Source: Flavicella sediminum (GTDB taxonomy: Bacteria > Bacteroidota > Bacteroidia > Flavobacteriales > Flavobacteriaceae). From it: a DNA stretch of 64,000 nucleotides. Within the stretch, counting starts at the first letter, position 1; every line of letters starts with the position of its first letter. Both the position numbers and the translations under genes were made by a program. The notes beneath the pieces were generated by a model. It was not told where the DNA came from, did not search any database, and saw only the letters and a program-made list of their open reading frames with translations. Shown here one piece after another: positions 24,563 through 33,363 of this stretch. The stretch is from positions 61,843 to 125,842 of the forward strand of contig NZ_VDET01000015.1 of assembly GCF_006381105.1 (NCBI RefSeq), given 5' to 3'.

Positions 24563-27148
24563 ATGAAGAATCTAATTCTAGCTATTCTAGTCGCAAGCAC
24601 AAGTATTGCTACCTATGCTCAAAAAAACAATCCTTTTTTTAATGCCATAGCCAAACACAAAGTTCAATCAGATCCTTCTGTTGAATGGAAAAATTTTGGT
24701 CCAGGCATGTCTGGCTACAATGAAGAACTTTGGTGCCACCCCACCGATGAAAATGTTTTATTTATGGGGCCTGATATGCATGTTGCTTATGGTTCTTGGG
24801 ACAATGGAAAATCATGGCAGACGATTAAAGATTCTGATGGTTTTGGAAAAGATTTAGAGCGGGTTCTAGACATTGATTTTTCGAGACAAAACCCAAATTT
24901 TGGTTTGGCTTTAGAAAGAAGTGGAACGATTTACGAAACCAAAGACAAAGGAAGAACTTGGAGTTTGGTGCACACCCTTCCGAAGAAAAAAAATTCTTAC
25001 ACCAATGTACATACCCAAATTGCCATCCACCCTACCAATGACGCTATTTGGTTTGTTGGTGCTGGTGATTTTTGGAACGTTAAAGAAAATCACAGATCTA
25101 AAAAAAACATTCATGGGAAAATTCATCGCAGAGCTCAATATGGCTATGTATTAAAAACTACTGATCATGGTAAAAGTTGGAAAAAAGTTGCGGATCATAT
25201 TTCTAAAGATTTAGATGTTGCCAGAATTATTTTCAATCCAAAACAACCTGAAAAAGTATTTATCGCCACCAATTATGGTTTTTTTGCTAGTAATGACGGT
25301 GGTGAAAATTGGAAAGCAAGCAGCAAAGGTTTGCCTAACAACCTGCCACGCGATTTAACTTCGTATTACAACCCGAAAACAAAAGAATTTATTTTGTATT
25401 TGGTGGAACAAACGGTTTATGAACCTAAAGGAAAAAGCATCACCACCAAAGGTGGTGTGTATAAAAGCACAGACAATGGCCAAAACTGGCAAAATATTAC
25501 AGGTGACCTTGGCGTTAACTTTAACAAAATCACCTACAGTCACCATAGAAATAATTACCACAGAGCTTTAAGTTATTTTTTAGGTGAAAATTCAAAAGCA
25601 TTGTATCCTAAATTTCCTGAGAACACCTATTCGGCATTTAATAGAATTGTTGTAAACCCAATTAATAAAGACGAAATTTATTTGGTAGCCAACCAACGTC
25701 ATGATAAAAGTTTTGGTCCTGGTGACGCATGGAAAACGACAGATGGTGGTAAAACTTGGGTAATTTGTGCGCGTGCTGGTGAATACTGGTTTACAAAAAA
25801 GGACAAAGCTTATTGGGAACAAAAAGGAAATCCTGTTGGAGCCAATGTAGAATTCTCACATGTAGGTCGTGCCTATAAGGAAGAAAGCGAAACCCGATTT
25901 GGAAACCGATTATTGGCCATCAACTCAAAAGGAGATGTCTTTATCGGTATCGGTCAACAAACACATCGTTCATCAGACAAAGGTGCTTCTTGGCAACAAA
26001 TAGATGATATTGAAACGGCTCCTGGCAGCAATGCTTGGATTGGTCGTGGTGATAGCGATTTACCAGGAAGATTTATGCTTTTAGAAACTGGAATTAAAGA
26101 AAGGTATTTACTTTGTAGTGGTGAACATGGTTTATGGCAAACCGCTCCGCTAGGAAACTATCCCGACAAAGATGCTGTGGCGGTCACACAAATTGAAGGT
26201 CAAGTTCACGACTATGGTGGAAATCACGCGGCACATTCCATTTCAACTGTAGCGGTTCACCCAAACAATCCTGATGTTATTTATGTGCTTTCTTGGAGAC
26301 AAGAACACAGAGGTAAACTAAGAAGAACCCAAAACGGTGGAAAAACTTGGGAGAATATTTCTACCATATTTGAAGGAAAAAACAGCCCACACCAAGGGCT
26401 TGCTATGATGTATTCTTTAACTATTGACCCCACAGAGCCAAATACTATGTACTTCTGTTCTATCAGAAAACCAATTTCTGAAGTTGGAAAATCTGTCAAA
26501 GAAGAGGTACTTAAAAAAGGAGGCTATGGAGTTTATAAATCTACAGATGCAGGTTACACTTGGAAACTTTACAACAACGGCCTACCTCAGCAATCAAGTG
26601 TTCGAAGAATTGTGATGGATCCTAAAGATTCTAATATTTTATACGCTTGTTTAAATAAAAGTTCTGGCAAAGAACCTGCTGGTTTGTATATCTCTAAAAA
26701 CAACGCTAAAACTTGGAAAAAAATGGATATCCCTTCTGAAATTCAAGGAGTGAATGATATTTTTATTGATAGAAACACCAATGACATGTATCTTTCTTGT
26801 GGCTATAGAAACGGTGCTTTAGAAAGTGGTGGTGTTTGGAAAAGCAGCAACAAAGGAAAATCTTGGAAGAAATTTTTCAAAGCCCCTTATGTGTGGCAAA
26901 CCGAAGTTTCTCCAATAAACTCAAATATTATTACCGTAAATGTTCCTGCTCAAGTAGCTACAAAATTCAATCAATTTAAAAATCCTGGAATTTATTTAAC
27001 AAAAGATGCGGGTAAAACTTGGAGCAAAATTAACAAAGGAATTGGACAGCCAGATAAAATGGTAGATGTAAAGCCTGATCCTTACAATGAAAATATTATT
27101 TGGAGTGCCGCCTGGGGAAGTGGTTGGTTTAAGGCAATTATCAAATAA
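24563..27148 (+). CDS. Large Asp-box (BNR/sortilin-like) beta-propeller protein 1, signal-peptide export
   Basis: I do not recognise a named enzyme family. The start at 24563 is preferred over 24509 because it gives a clean signal peptide, MKNLILAILVASTSIATYAQ. The 861-residue mature chain is filled with Asp-box motifs (S/T-x-D-x-G-x-T-W), for example STDNGQNW, KTTDGGKTWVICAR and KSTDAGYTWKLY, typical of seven- to ten-bladed propellers such as sialidases, GH74 and VPS10 domains. Diagnostic conserved blocks are WCHPTDENVLFMGPDMH, GAGDFWNVKENHRS, LPRDLTSYYN and LLCSGEHGLWQT. It forms an operon with paralogue 2 (22-bp gap). Glycan cleavage or binding is inferred from context only. Confidence 0.85.
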   Translation: MKNLILAILVASTSIATYAQKNNPFFNAIAKHKVQSDPSVEWKNFGPGMSGYNEELWCHPTDENVLFMGPDMHVAYGSWDNGKSWQTIKDSDGFGKDLERVLDIDFSRQNPNFGLALERSGTIYETKDKGRTWSLVHTLPKKKNSYTNVHTQIAIHPTNDAIWFVGAGDFWNVKENHRSKKNIHGKIHRRAQYGYVLKTTDHGKSWKKVADHISKDLDVARIIFNPKQPEKVFIATNYGFFASNDGGENWKASSKGLPNNLPRDLTSYYNPKTKEFILYLVEQTVYEPKGKSITTKGGVYKSTDNGQNWQNITGDLGVNFNKITYSHHRNNYHRALSYFLGENSKALYPKFPENTYSAFNRIVVNPINKDEIYLVANQRHDKSFGPGDAWKTTDGGKTWVICARAGEYWFTKKDKAYWEQKGNPVGANVEFSHVGRAYKEESETRFGNRLLAINSKGDVFIGIGQQTHRSSDKGASWQQIDDIETAPGSNAWIGRGDSDLPGRFMLLETGIKERYLLCSGEHGLWQTAPLGNYPDKDAVAVTQIEGQVHDYGGNHAAHSISTVAVHPNNPDVIYVLSWRQEHRGKLRRTQNGGKTWENISTIFEGKNSPHQGLAMMYSLTIDPTEPNTMYFCSIRKPISEVGKSVKEEVLKKGGYGVYKSTDAGYTWKLYNNGLPQQSSVRRIVMDPKDSNILYACLNKSSGKEPAGLYISKNNAKTWKKMDIPSEIQGVNDIFIDRNTNDMYLSCGYRNGALESGGVWKSSNKGKSWKKFFKAPYVWQTEVSPINSNIITVNVPAQVATKFNQFKNPGIYLTKDAGKTWSKINKGIGQPDKMVDVKPDPYNENIIWSAAWGSGWFKAIIK

Positions 27149-27170
27149 CAAAATAGCGAAACTCAATCCT

Positions 27171-29852
27171 ATGAAAAATAGTTCCCTATGTAGCTTTGTC
27201 ATATTAAGTATACTATGCTTTACTAGCTGCCAACAAAACAACTCAGAAAACCGAATCGCTTTTTTCAGAAAAATTAAAACAGAAAAAATCATTTCCGATC
27301 CTGCTGTTGAATGGAAAAGTTTTGGTCCTGCAATGTCTGGTTATTGCGAAGGATTTTGGTGTCACCCTACAGATCCGGATGTTTTATTTATGGGTCCCGA
27401 CATGCATGTTAGTTATGGGAGTTGGGACAGCGGAAAATCTTGGCAAACACTTAAAGATTCTGACGGTTTAGGAAAGGACATGAAAAGGGTATTGGATATT
27501 GAATTCTCACTTCAAAACCCAGATTATGGAATGGCCTTAGATTGGAATGGTTGGGTATACGAAACCAAAAACAAAGGACGAAAATGGAACAAAATTGCCG
27601 AATCTGGAAAAAGTTACAAGGAAATTGGCATCGACCCAAACGACCCAGATTCATTTAAAAAAGGATGGTATTTTGAACAAGAGGGAACTAGACATAGCGA
27701 AATAGCGGTAGATCCTACAAATGATAAGATTTGGTATATTGGAGCTGGAGATTTTTGGAATGTAAAAAGCAACCACCGTTCTTTAAAAAAGCCAAACGGT
27801 GTACAATTTAAATATGCTTCCTATGGCTATATGCTTAAGTCGGAAGACAAAGGTAAAAGCTGGACAAAAATTACAAAGGGCTTAACTGAAAACACAGACA
27901 TTGGTAAAATAATTGTCAATCCAAACAATTCTGCTCAAATTACGATGCTCACCAATCATGGCTTATTGCTTAGTACTAATGGTGGATTGACATGGAAAAA
28001 CAATAGCAAAGGACTGCCCAACAACTTGCCCAGAGATCTGACTTCTCATTACAATAAAAACACAAAAGAATTTAGTTTGTTTTTAGTAGAGCAAACGTTT
28101 TATTCAAAAAATAAAAATACGGTGACTGCTAAAGGCGGGGTTTTTAAAAGTACCGATGGTGGTTCTAACTGGACAGACATCAGTGGAAATATGGCTTTTG
28201 ACATGAATGCGATTAATTTTTCTTCTGAAGTTGATCGTTTTCATAAAACCATGGGATATTGGTTTGGCATAAGCAAACAAACCTCCAAAGAAACATTTAC
28301 CCAATTACCTAAAAAAACTTTGCCCGTTTTTAACAGAATTGTTGTCAACCCTTTAAACAAAGAAGAAATTTATATTTCCTTCAATAAAAAACACGATTTT
28401 ACTTTTGGTCCTGGCGATGTTTGGAAAACGGAAAATGGAGGAAAAACATGGACTGTTTGCGCACGTCAAGGAGCCTATTGGAAAAGCAATAAAGACACGG
28501 CTTATTGGAAAAGCAGAAACAATCCTACAGGAACAAATGTTGAATTTGCACACCTTCAAACCTATATGGACAATTCAAATGCTACTTCGGGCAACCGTAT
28601 GATGCGTATCAATTCTTTGGGTGAAGTTTTTATTGGTATTGACCAACAAACCTTAAAAACAGCTGACCATGGAAAAACCTGGAAGCAAATAGACGATGAC
28701 GAAACTGCTGCCGGCAGTAACAAATGGATTGGTAGAGGCGCTAGTAATTTACCTGGACGATTTTTAATTCTTGAAACAGGCATAAAAAACAGAAGATTAC
28801 TTTGTTCTGGCGAACATGGACTTTGGCAAACCACAACTATTGAAAACAGGAAAGACAAGCAAGCCGTGGCTGTTGAGCAAATTGAAGGACAAGTACACGA
28901 TAAAAATGGAGTTCATGGCGCACACTCTATATCCACAGCCGCCGTACATCCTAAGGATCCAAATACCATTTTCTTTTTAGCATGGAGACAAGAACATCGA
29001 GGAAAACTTCGAAAAACTACAGATGGAGGAAAAACTTGGGAAAACATTGCTACCATTTTTGAAGCTGCTAACAATTCTTGGCAGAATCTTGCTCCTCAAA
29101 ATTCATTGCAAATAGATAAGTGGAATCCGAAGAACATGTATTTCTGTTCCACTTCTTTAAAAATATCAGAAATTAGCGGAAGTAAAGCTGAACCATTAAC
29201 AAAAGGTGGCTATGGATTTTACCGTTCTAATGATGGCGGTTACACTTGGGAACTTAGCAACCATGGTCTTCCTAAATCGGCAAGTGTCAGAAGAATTATT
29301 TTAGATCCTGAGAATTCAAACACCCTCTATGCTGCCTTAAATAATGACGATGGTGGTTTGTACAAAACTACAGACAAAGGCTCGAACTGGAAGAAAACAG
29401 CAATTCCTTCAGAAATAAAAGCCGTTAACAATGTATTTATAGATAGAAACACAAAGGCCATTTTTATGGCTACAGGAAGAAGAAATGGAGGCTATAAAGA
29501 AGGGGGGGTATACAGAAGTAATGACAGCGGAAAAAACTGGGAGAAAATTTTTAACGCTCCCTATGTTTGGCAAGTAGAAACGTCTCCAATAAATCCAGAC
29601 CTTATTGTCATCAGCGTTCCTAGTCAAATAATGAGCAGAGCCTCAGAATTTATGAATCCTGGGATTTATATTTCCAAAAACAATGGTGACGATTGGACAA
29701 AAATCAATAAAGGTTTGGGGCAACATGACAAAATAGTGGATGTAAAACCAGACCCCTACAATGAAAATGTACTATGGTGTGCAGCTTGGGGATCTGGATG
29801 GAATATTGCTTATTTAAACAATTCGAAAGAAGCCTGGTTGCTAGACAAATAA
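27171..29852 (+). CDS. Large Asp-box beta-propeller protein 2, lipoprotein
   Basis: This paralogue of the preceding protein starts at the ATG at 27171, giving a lipoprotein signal that ends LCFTSC (about residue 19). An in-frame upstream start at 27087 would overlap the previous gene. The 893 residues repeat the same blocks (FWCHPTDPDVLFMGPDMHV, GAGDFWNVKSNHRS, LLCSGEHGLWQT, SWRQEHRGK as AWRQEHRGK). It carries one extra loop of about 25 residues after the first blade pair (GIDPNDPDSFKKGWYFEQE). Residues after the lipid cysteine are QQNNSEN, without an acidic run, suggesting retention facing the periplasm. The function is unknown. Probably co-transcribed with protein 1. Confidence 0.85.
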   Translation: MKNSSLCSFVILSILCFTSCQQNNSENRIAFFRKIKTEKIISDPAVEWKSFGPAMSGYCEGFWCHPTDPDVLFMGPDMHVSYGSWDSGKSWQTLKDSDGLGKDMKRVLDIEFSLQNPDYGMALDWNGWVYETKNKGRKWNKIAESGKSYKEIGIDPNDPDSFKKGWYFEQEGTRHSEIAVDPTNDKIWYIGAGDFWNVKSNHRSLKKPNGVQFKYASYGYMLKSEDKGKSWTKITKGLTENTDIGKIIVNPNNSAQITMLTNHGLLLSTNGGLTWKNNSKGLPNNLPRDLTSHYNKNTKEFSLFLVEQTFYSKNKNTVTAKGGVFKSTDGGSNWTDISGNMAFDMNAINFSSEVDRFHKTMGYWFGISKQTSKETFTQLPKKTLPVFNRIVVNPLNKEEIYISFNKKHDFTFGPGDVWKTENGGKTWTVCARQGAYWKSNKDTAYWKSRNNPTGTNVEFAHLQTYMDNSNATSGNRMMRINSLGEVFIGIDQQTLKTADHGKTWKQIDDDETAAGSNKWIGRGASNLPGRFLILETGIKNRRLLCSGEHGLWQTTTIENRKDKQAVAVEQIEGQVHDKNGVHGAHSISTAAVHPKDPNTIFFLAWRQEHRGKLRKTTDGGKTWENIATIFEAANNSWQNLAPQNSLQIDKWNPKNMYFCSTSLKISEISGSKAEPLTKGGYGFYRSNDGGYTWELSNHGLPKSASVRRIILDPENSNTLYAALNNDDGGLYKTTDKGSNWKKTAIPSEIKAVNNVFIDRNTKAIFMATGRRNGGYKEGGVYRSNDSGKNWEKIFNAPYVWQVETSPINPDLIVISVPSQIMSRASEFMNPGIYISKNNGDDWTKINKGLGQHDKIVDVKPDPYNENVLWCAAWGSGWNIAYLNNSKEAWLLDK

Positions 29853-29909
29853 GTGTTTTACCCTTTTTATATACCTTGAAATTGGAAGCACTTTACTAAT
29901 TGTAAAATA

Positions 29910-29930
29910 GAATTACAGAAACTGTAATTC
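29910..29930 (+). terminator. Hairpin downstream of the propeller pair
   Basis: GAATTACAG, AAA loop, CTGTAATTC is a perfect 9-bp hairpin 57 bp after the stop codon, followed by ATATGTGTTTTTA. The U-tract is weak, so it may be a terminator or a 3' end stabiliser. Confidence 0.45.
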
Positions 29931-30002
29931 ATATGTGTTTTTATACTGTTTCATTTTAGAATAAAAGTTAGTTTTGAAATACTTCATTAAAAAAATATAA
30001 AT

Positions 30003-31655
30003 ATGACAAAAAAAATTACACAACTACTTCTCGTTTTATTTTTTACCCAAATTTCTACTGCACAAATAAAAATTTGGAAAAACCCTAAATCGTACAAACC
30101 TATAAAAACAGTACAATGGGAAGTCAACGATATAATTTATCATGTCAACAAATCGGTTAAAAATCCTTTTGACCAAACAGCTTTTGCTTTTGTTACGGAT
30201 GGAACTAAAGAACAAAAAATTCCTTTATTTTATAACGGAGCTAACAATTGGGTCTTCAGATTTTCAAGTGCTACAGAGGGAACTAAAACCTTCCATATTG
30301 AATCTAGCCTAAGTAGCTTAGATAAGAAAAAAGGAAAAATTTTAATTTCTAACAACCTGAAAAAAGAACGACATGGGGGAATTGTTACAAAAAAAGAAAA
30401 CCCTCAACATTTCTTTTATGAAGACGGCTCACATTATTTCAATTTAGCCTTTGAATGCGATTGGCTATTTGCATTGGATTATGGACAAAAAGACATTCCT
30501 AAAACCAAACATTTATTGTCTTTGCTAAATGAATATAAATTCAATCAAATTGTTATGAACGTGTATTCATACGATGTAAAATGGCAAAAAGACCCGCGTT
30601 TAAAAAAGTATCCTGAACATGAATATGGCGGAAGAGAGGATATTTTCCCTTTTCTTGGTTCTAATTCTAACCCCGACTTCAGCAAATTAAATGTAGCATT
30701 TTTCAAACATTTCGATAAAGTTATTTCTGAAATGCACGATCAAGAAATTGTAAGTCATTTAATGATTTATGTATGGAACAAATTGGTTGCTTGGCCAGAT
30801 ATGCAATCAAAAGCCGATAATTTATATTATGATTATGTGGTTAAACGCTACCAAGCATTTCCAAATATTGTTTGGGATGTTTCCAAGGAAGCTTTGCATT
30901 ATACCAGAGCCACCAAAGAATATATTTTAGAACGAATTGAAAGAACCAGAAAATTAGATGCATTTAATAGATTAGTATCCGTACACGACTATGGATTCTG
31001 TGTCAATAATTCGGATGCGGTAGATTTTATTTCTACACAAAATTGGAAGCATACTTTATACCAACACATGCTGGAAGCTCAAAATAGATTTCCTAACAAA
31101 CCTATTTTTAATATTGAACACGGTGGCTATGAAGAATCTCCTTATGTCGTTTTTCCTGGTGCTTATGTAAATGCTGAAGTCTGTTTACGAAGAAATTATA
31201 TGTGTCTTTTTGCAGGAGGTTATACGACTTATTATTGGCAAGGAGCTTCATGGAATGCTATAATTCACAATCCCTTTGAGCAACCAGCAGACTTTATAAA
31301 ACCTAAATTTGATTATTTCAAAAACATGAGGAAACTATTTGACTCTGTAAATTTTGAAAACTTCAAACCCGTGTCGCGCTACAATGGTTCTGGCTATAAT
31401 TTAACCAACGAAAAGGATGGGACAATTTTATTATACGTACCTAAAGAAAACCATTATACCAGTGCCAAGACTCAAATTGCAAAAAACTTCCATCATGAAA
31501 ATGCGACAAAACAATGGTTTAACACAATTACTGGTGAATTTACAGAAGAAATAAAATACATACCTTCAAAATTAGGCTTTTGGGATTTCCGCCCTTGGCG
31601 TTATCAAGCAGATGCCATTTTGATTATTAGAAACTTAGAGAAAAAGAAAAAATAG
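30003..31655 (+). CDS. DUF5060/TIM-barrel putative glycoside hydrolase
   Basis: The 550-residue protein has a signal peptide (1-20, ending ISTAQ). An N-terminal beta-sandwich like DUF5060 follows (about 25-115; VQWEVNDIIYHV and FYNGANNWVFRFSS). Then comes a TIM-barrel of the kind grouped with DUF4038/apiosidase-like enzymes (HYFNLAFECDWLFALDYG, KFNQIVMNVYSYD, IVWDVSKEAL, PIFNIEHGGYEES). The last 90 residues form a small beta domain resembling the collagen-binding-like domain that follows these barrels. The glutamates in SKEAL (after NIVWDV) and NIEHGG sit at strand ends where acid/base and nucleophile lie in clan GH-A, so retaining hydrolysis is plausible. The substrate is unknown. Confidence 0.75.
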   Translation: MTKKITQLLLVLFFTQISTAQIKIWKNPKSYKPIKTVQWEVNDIIYHVNKSVKNPFDQTAFAFVTDGTKEQKIPLFYNGANNWVFRFSSATEGTKTFHIESSLSSLDKKKGKILISNNLKKERHGGIVTKKENPQHFFYEDGSHYFNLAFECDWLFALDYGQKDIPKTKHLLSLLNEYKFNQIVMNVYSYDVKWQKDPRLKKYPEHEYGGREDIFPFLGSNSNPDFSKLNVAFFKHFDKVISEMHDQEIVSHLMIYVWNKLVAWPDMQSKADNLYYDYVVKRYQAFPNIVWDVSKEALHYTRATKEYILERIERTRKLDAFNRLVSVHDYGFCVNNSDAVDFISTQNWKHTLYQHMLEAQNRFPNKPIFNIEHGGYEESPYVVFPGAYVNAEVCLRRNYMCLFAGGYTTYYWQGASWNAIIHNPFEQPADFIKPKFDYFKNMRKLFDSVNFENFKPVSRYNGSGYNLTNEKDGTILLYVPKENHYTSAKTQIAKNFHHENATKQWFNTITGEFTEEIKYIPSKLGFWDFRPWRYQADAILIIRNLEKKKK

Positions 31656-31831
31656 TTCTCAAAGTATTCTTCACAAATACAAGTTGTGAATATTTTAGCC
31701 TATTAAGAACTTCTTTAATAGGCTAACTTATACAAAGGACATTTGTATTGGATAAAAAAACATATAAACCTACGTATCTCCTTGCTAAATCTTAATTTCA
31801 CCCTAACTTATTATTCACAAAATCATTGACA

Positions 31832-33361
31832 ATGAAAATAAAAAAAATCATTACACTCTTAACACTATCCCTTGCAGGATTTACAACTACTCATACATCT
31901 GCTAAAACTCCTCCAAAACCAAACATTGTCGTTATCTATTTAGATGATTTGGGGTATGGAGATTTAAGTTCTTATGGAGCTACAGAATTAAGCACTCCCA
32001 ATATAGATGTGTTGGCAAATGAAGGGGTTAAATTTACAAACGGATATGCAACCTCAGCCACTTGCACGCCAAGTAGATTTGGATTATTAACCGGTGTTTA
32101 TCCTTGGAGAAATAAAAAAGCCAGAATCTTACCTGGTTCTGCTCCTTTGATTATTGATACTAAACAAGAAACATTGCCTAAAATGTTAAAACGTGCAGGT
32201 TACCAAACCGCTATTGTTGGTAAATGGCATTTAGGCTTGGGTGCTGGAAATGTAAATTGGAATGCGCATATTTCTCCAGGACCGAATGAAGTTGGTTTTG
32301 AAGAATCTTATATTTTAGCGGCCACACAAGACAGAACTCCTACCGTTTATATCAAAAATGGAAATGTAGATGGTCTTGATCCTAATGACCCTATTTCTGT
32401 GAGCTACAAGAAAAATTTTGAAGGCGAACCAACCGGGAAAGACAATCCTGAATTGACGACGATGAAATGGCACCATGGTCATAACAATAGTATTGTAAAT
32501 GGAATTCCTAGAATTGGGTATATGAAAGGTGGTGAAGCTGCAAAATGGAGTGATGTAGATATGGCTGATCATTTCTTAAAAAAAGCACAGACTTATGTGA
32601 AAAACCATAAAGAAAAACCTTTCTTTTTGTACTATGCCTTACAACAGCCTCATGTACCAAGAACTCCACATCCACGCTTTGTTGGAAAATCTGGAATGGG
32701 ACCAAGAGGTGATGTTATTTTAGAAGCCGATTATATGATTGGTGAATTTATAAAAACTTTAAAAGAAGAAGGAATTTTAGAAAATACATTAATCGTTTTT
32801 TCTAGTGACAACGGTCCTGTTTTACAAGATGGATACTACGATGATGCCATGGAAAAAATAGGAAAACACACTCCTGGAGGAGTTTTACGTGGAGGTAAAT
32901 ACAGTTTATTTGATGCCGGAACTAGAGTTCCATTTATGGTGTATTGGAAAGGAACCATTAAGCCTAAAGTATCAGATGCCTTGGTTTGTCAAATTGATTT
33001 GTTAGCGTCATTCGCTAATTTAGTTGGAGTAGATGCAGAACCAACAGATAGTCAAAATATATTACCAGCATTGTTGGGTAAAAAGAAAAAGGGTCGTAAA
33101 GATATTGTGTTAGAAGCAGGTTCTAAAACATCATATAGAACCGGTGATTGGGTAATGATTCCTCCGTACAAAGGAGCTAAAATGAGTTGGCATTCTTTTG
33201 TAGAATCTGGAATAGATATGGAGTTTCAATTGTATAATTTAAAAGAAGATCCTAGTCAACTAAACAACCTAGCAAAATCAAATCCTAAGCAATTGAATAA
33301 GTTATTGGCTAAATTCGAAAGTATTAGAGGAAAAGATTATTCAAATATTAAGAAAAAATAA
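31832..33361 (+). CDS. Type I sulfatase (arylsulfatase A-like)
   Basis: The ATG at 31832 is preferred over a TTG six bases upstream. The 509-residue protein has a signal peptide (to about residue 23, THTSAK) and a sulfatase core starting PNIVVIYLDDLGYGDLSSYG. The formylglycine motif is CTPSR (Cys78 to Arg82), followed by GKWHLGL, FFLYYALQQPHVPRTPHPRF and VFSSDNGPVL. It removes sulfate esters in the periplasm once the cysteine is converted to formylglycine. No maturase gene is in the window. Its stop is 2 bp before the GH3 start, so the two are almost certainly co-expressed. Confidence 0.92.
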   Translation: MKIKKIITLLTLSLAGFTTTHTSAKTPPKPNIVVIYLDDLGYGDLSSYGATELSTPNIDVLANEGVKFTNGYATSATCTPSRFGLLTGVYPWRNKKARILPGSAPLIIDTKQETLPKMLKRAGYQTAIVGKWHLGLGAGNVNWNAHISPGPNEVGFEESYILAATQDRTPTVYIKNGNVDGLDPNDPISVSYKKNFEGEPTGKDNPELTTMKWHHGHNNSIVNGIPRIGYMKGGEAAKWSDVDMADHFLKKAQTYVKNHKEKPFFLYYALQQPHVPRTPHPRFVGKSGMGPRGDVILEADYMIGEFIKTLKEEGILENTLIVFSSDNGPVLQDGYYDDAMEKIGKHTPGGVLRGGKYSLFDAGTRVPFMVYWKGTIKPKVSDALVCQIDLLASFANLVGVDAEPTDSQNILPALLGKKKKGRKDIVLEAGSKTSYRTGDWVMIPPYKGAKMSWHSFVESGIDMEFQLYNLKEDPSQLNNLAKSNPKQLNKLLAKFESIRGKDYSNIKKK

Positions 33362-33363
33362 GA

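Noticed and set aside
27087..27170. Longer N-terminus for propeller protein 2
   Set aside because: It would overlap the previous gene by 62 bp and would hide the lipoprotein signal that starts at 27171.
24563..29852. Recent tandem duplication or assembly artefact of the propeller genes
   Set aside because: The two copies differ throughout, including an extra loop and different export signals, so the duplication is old and real.
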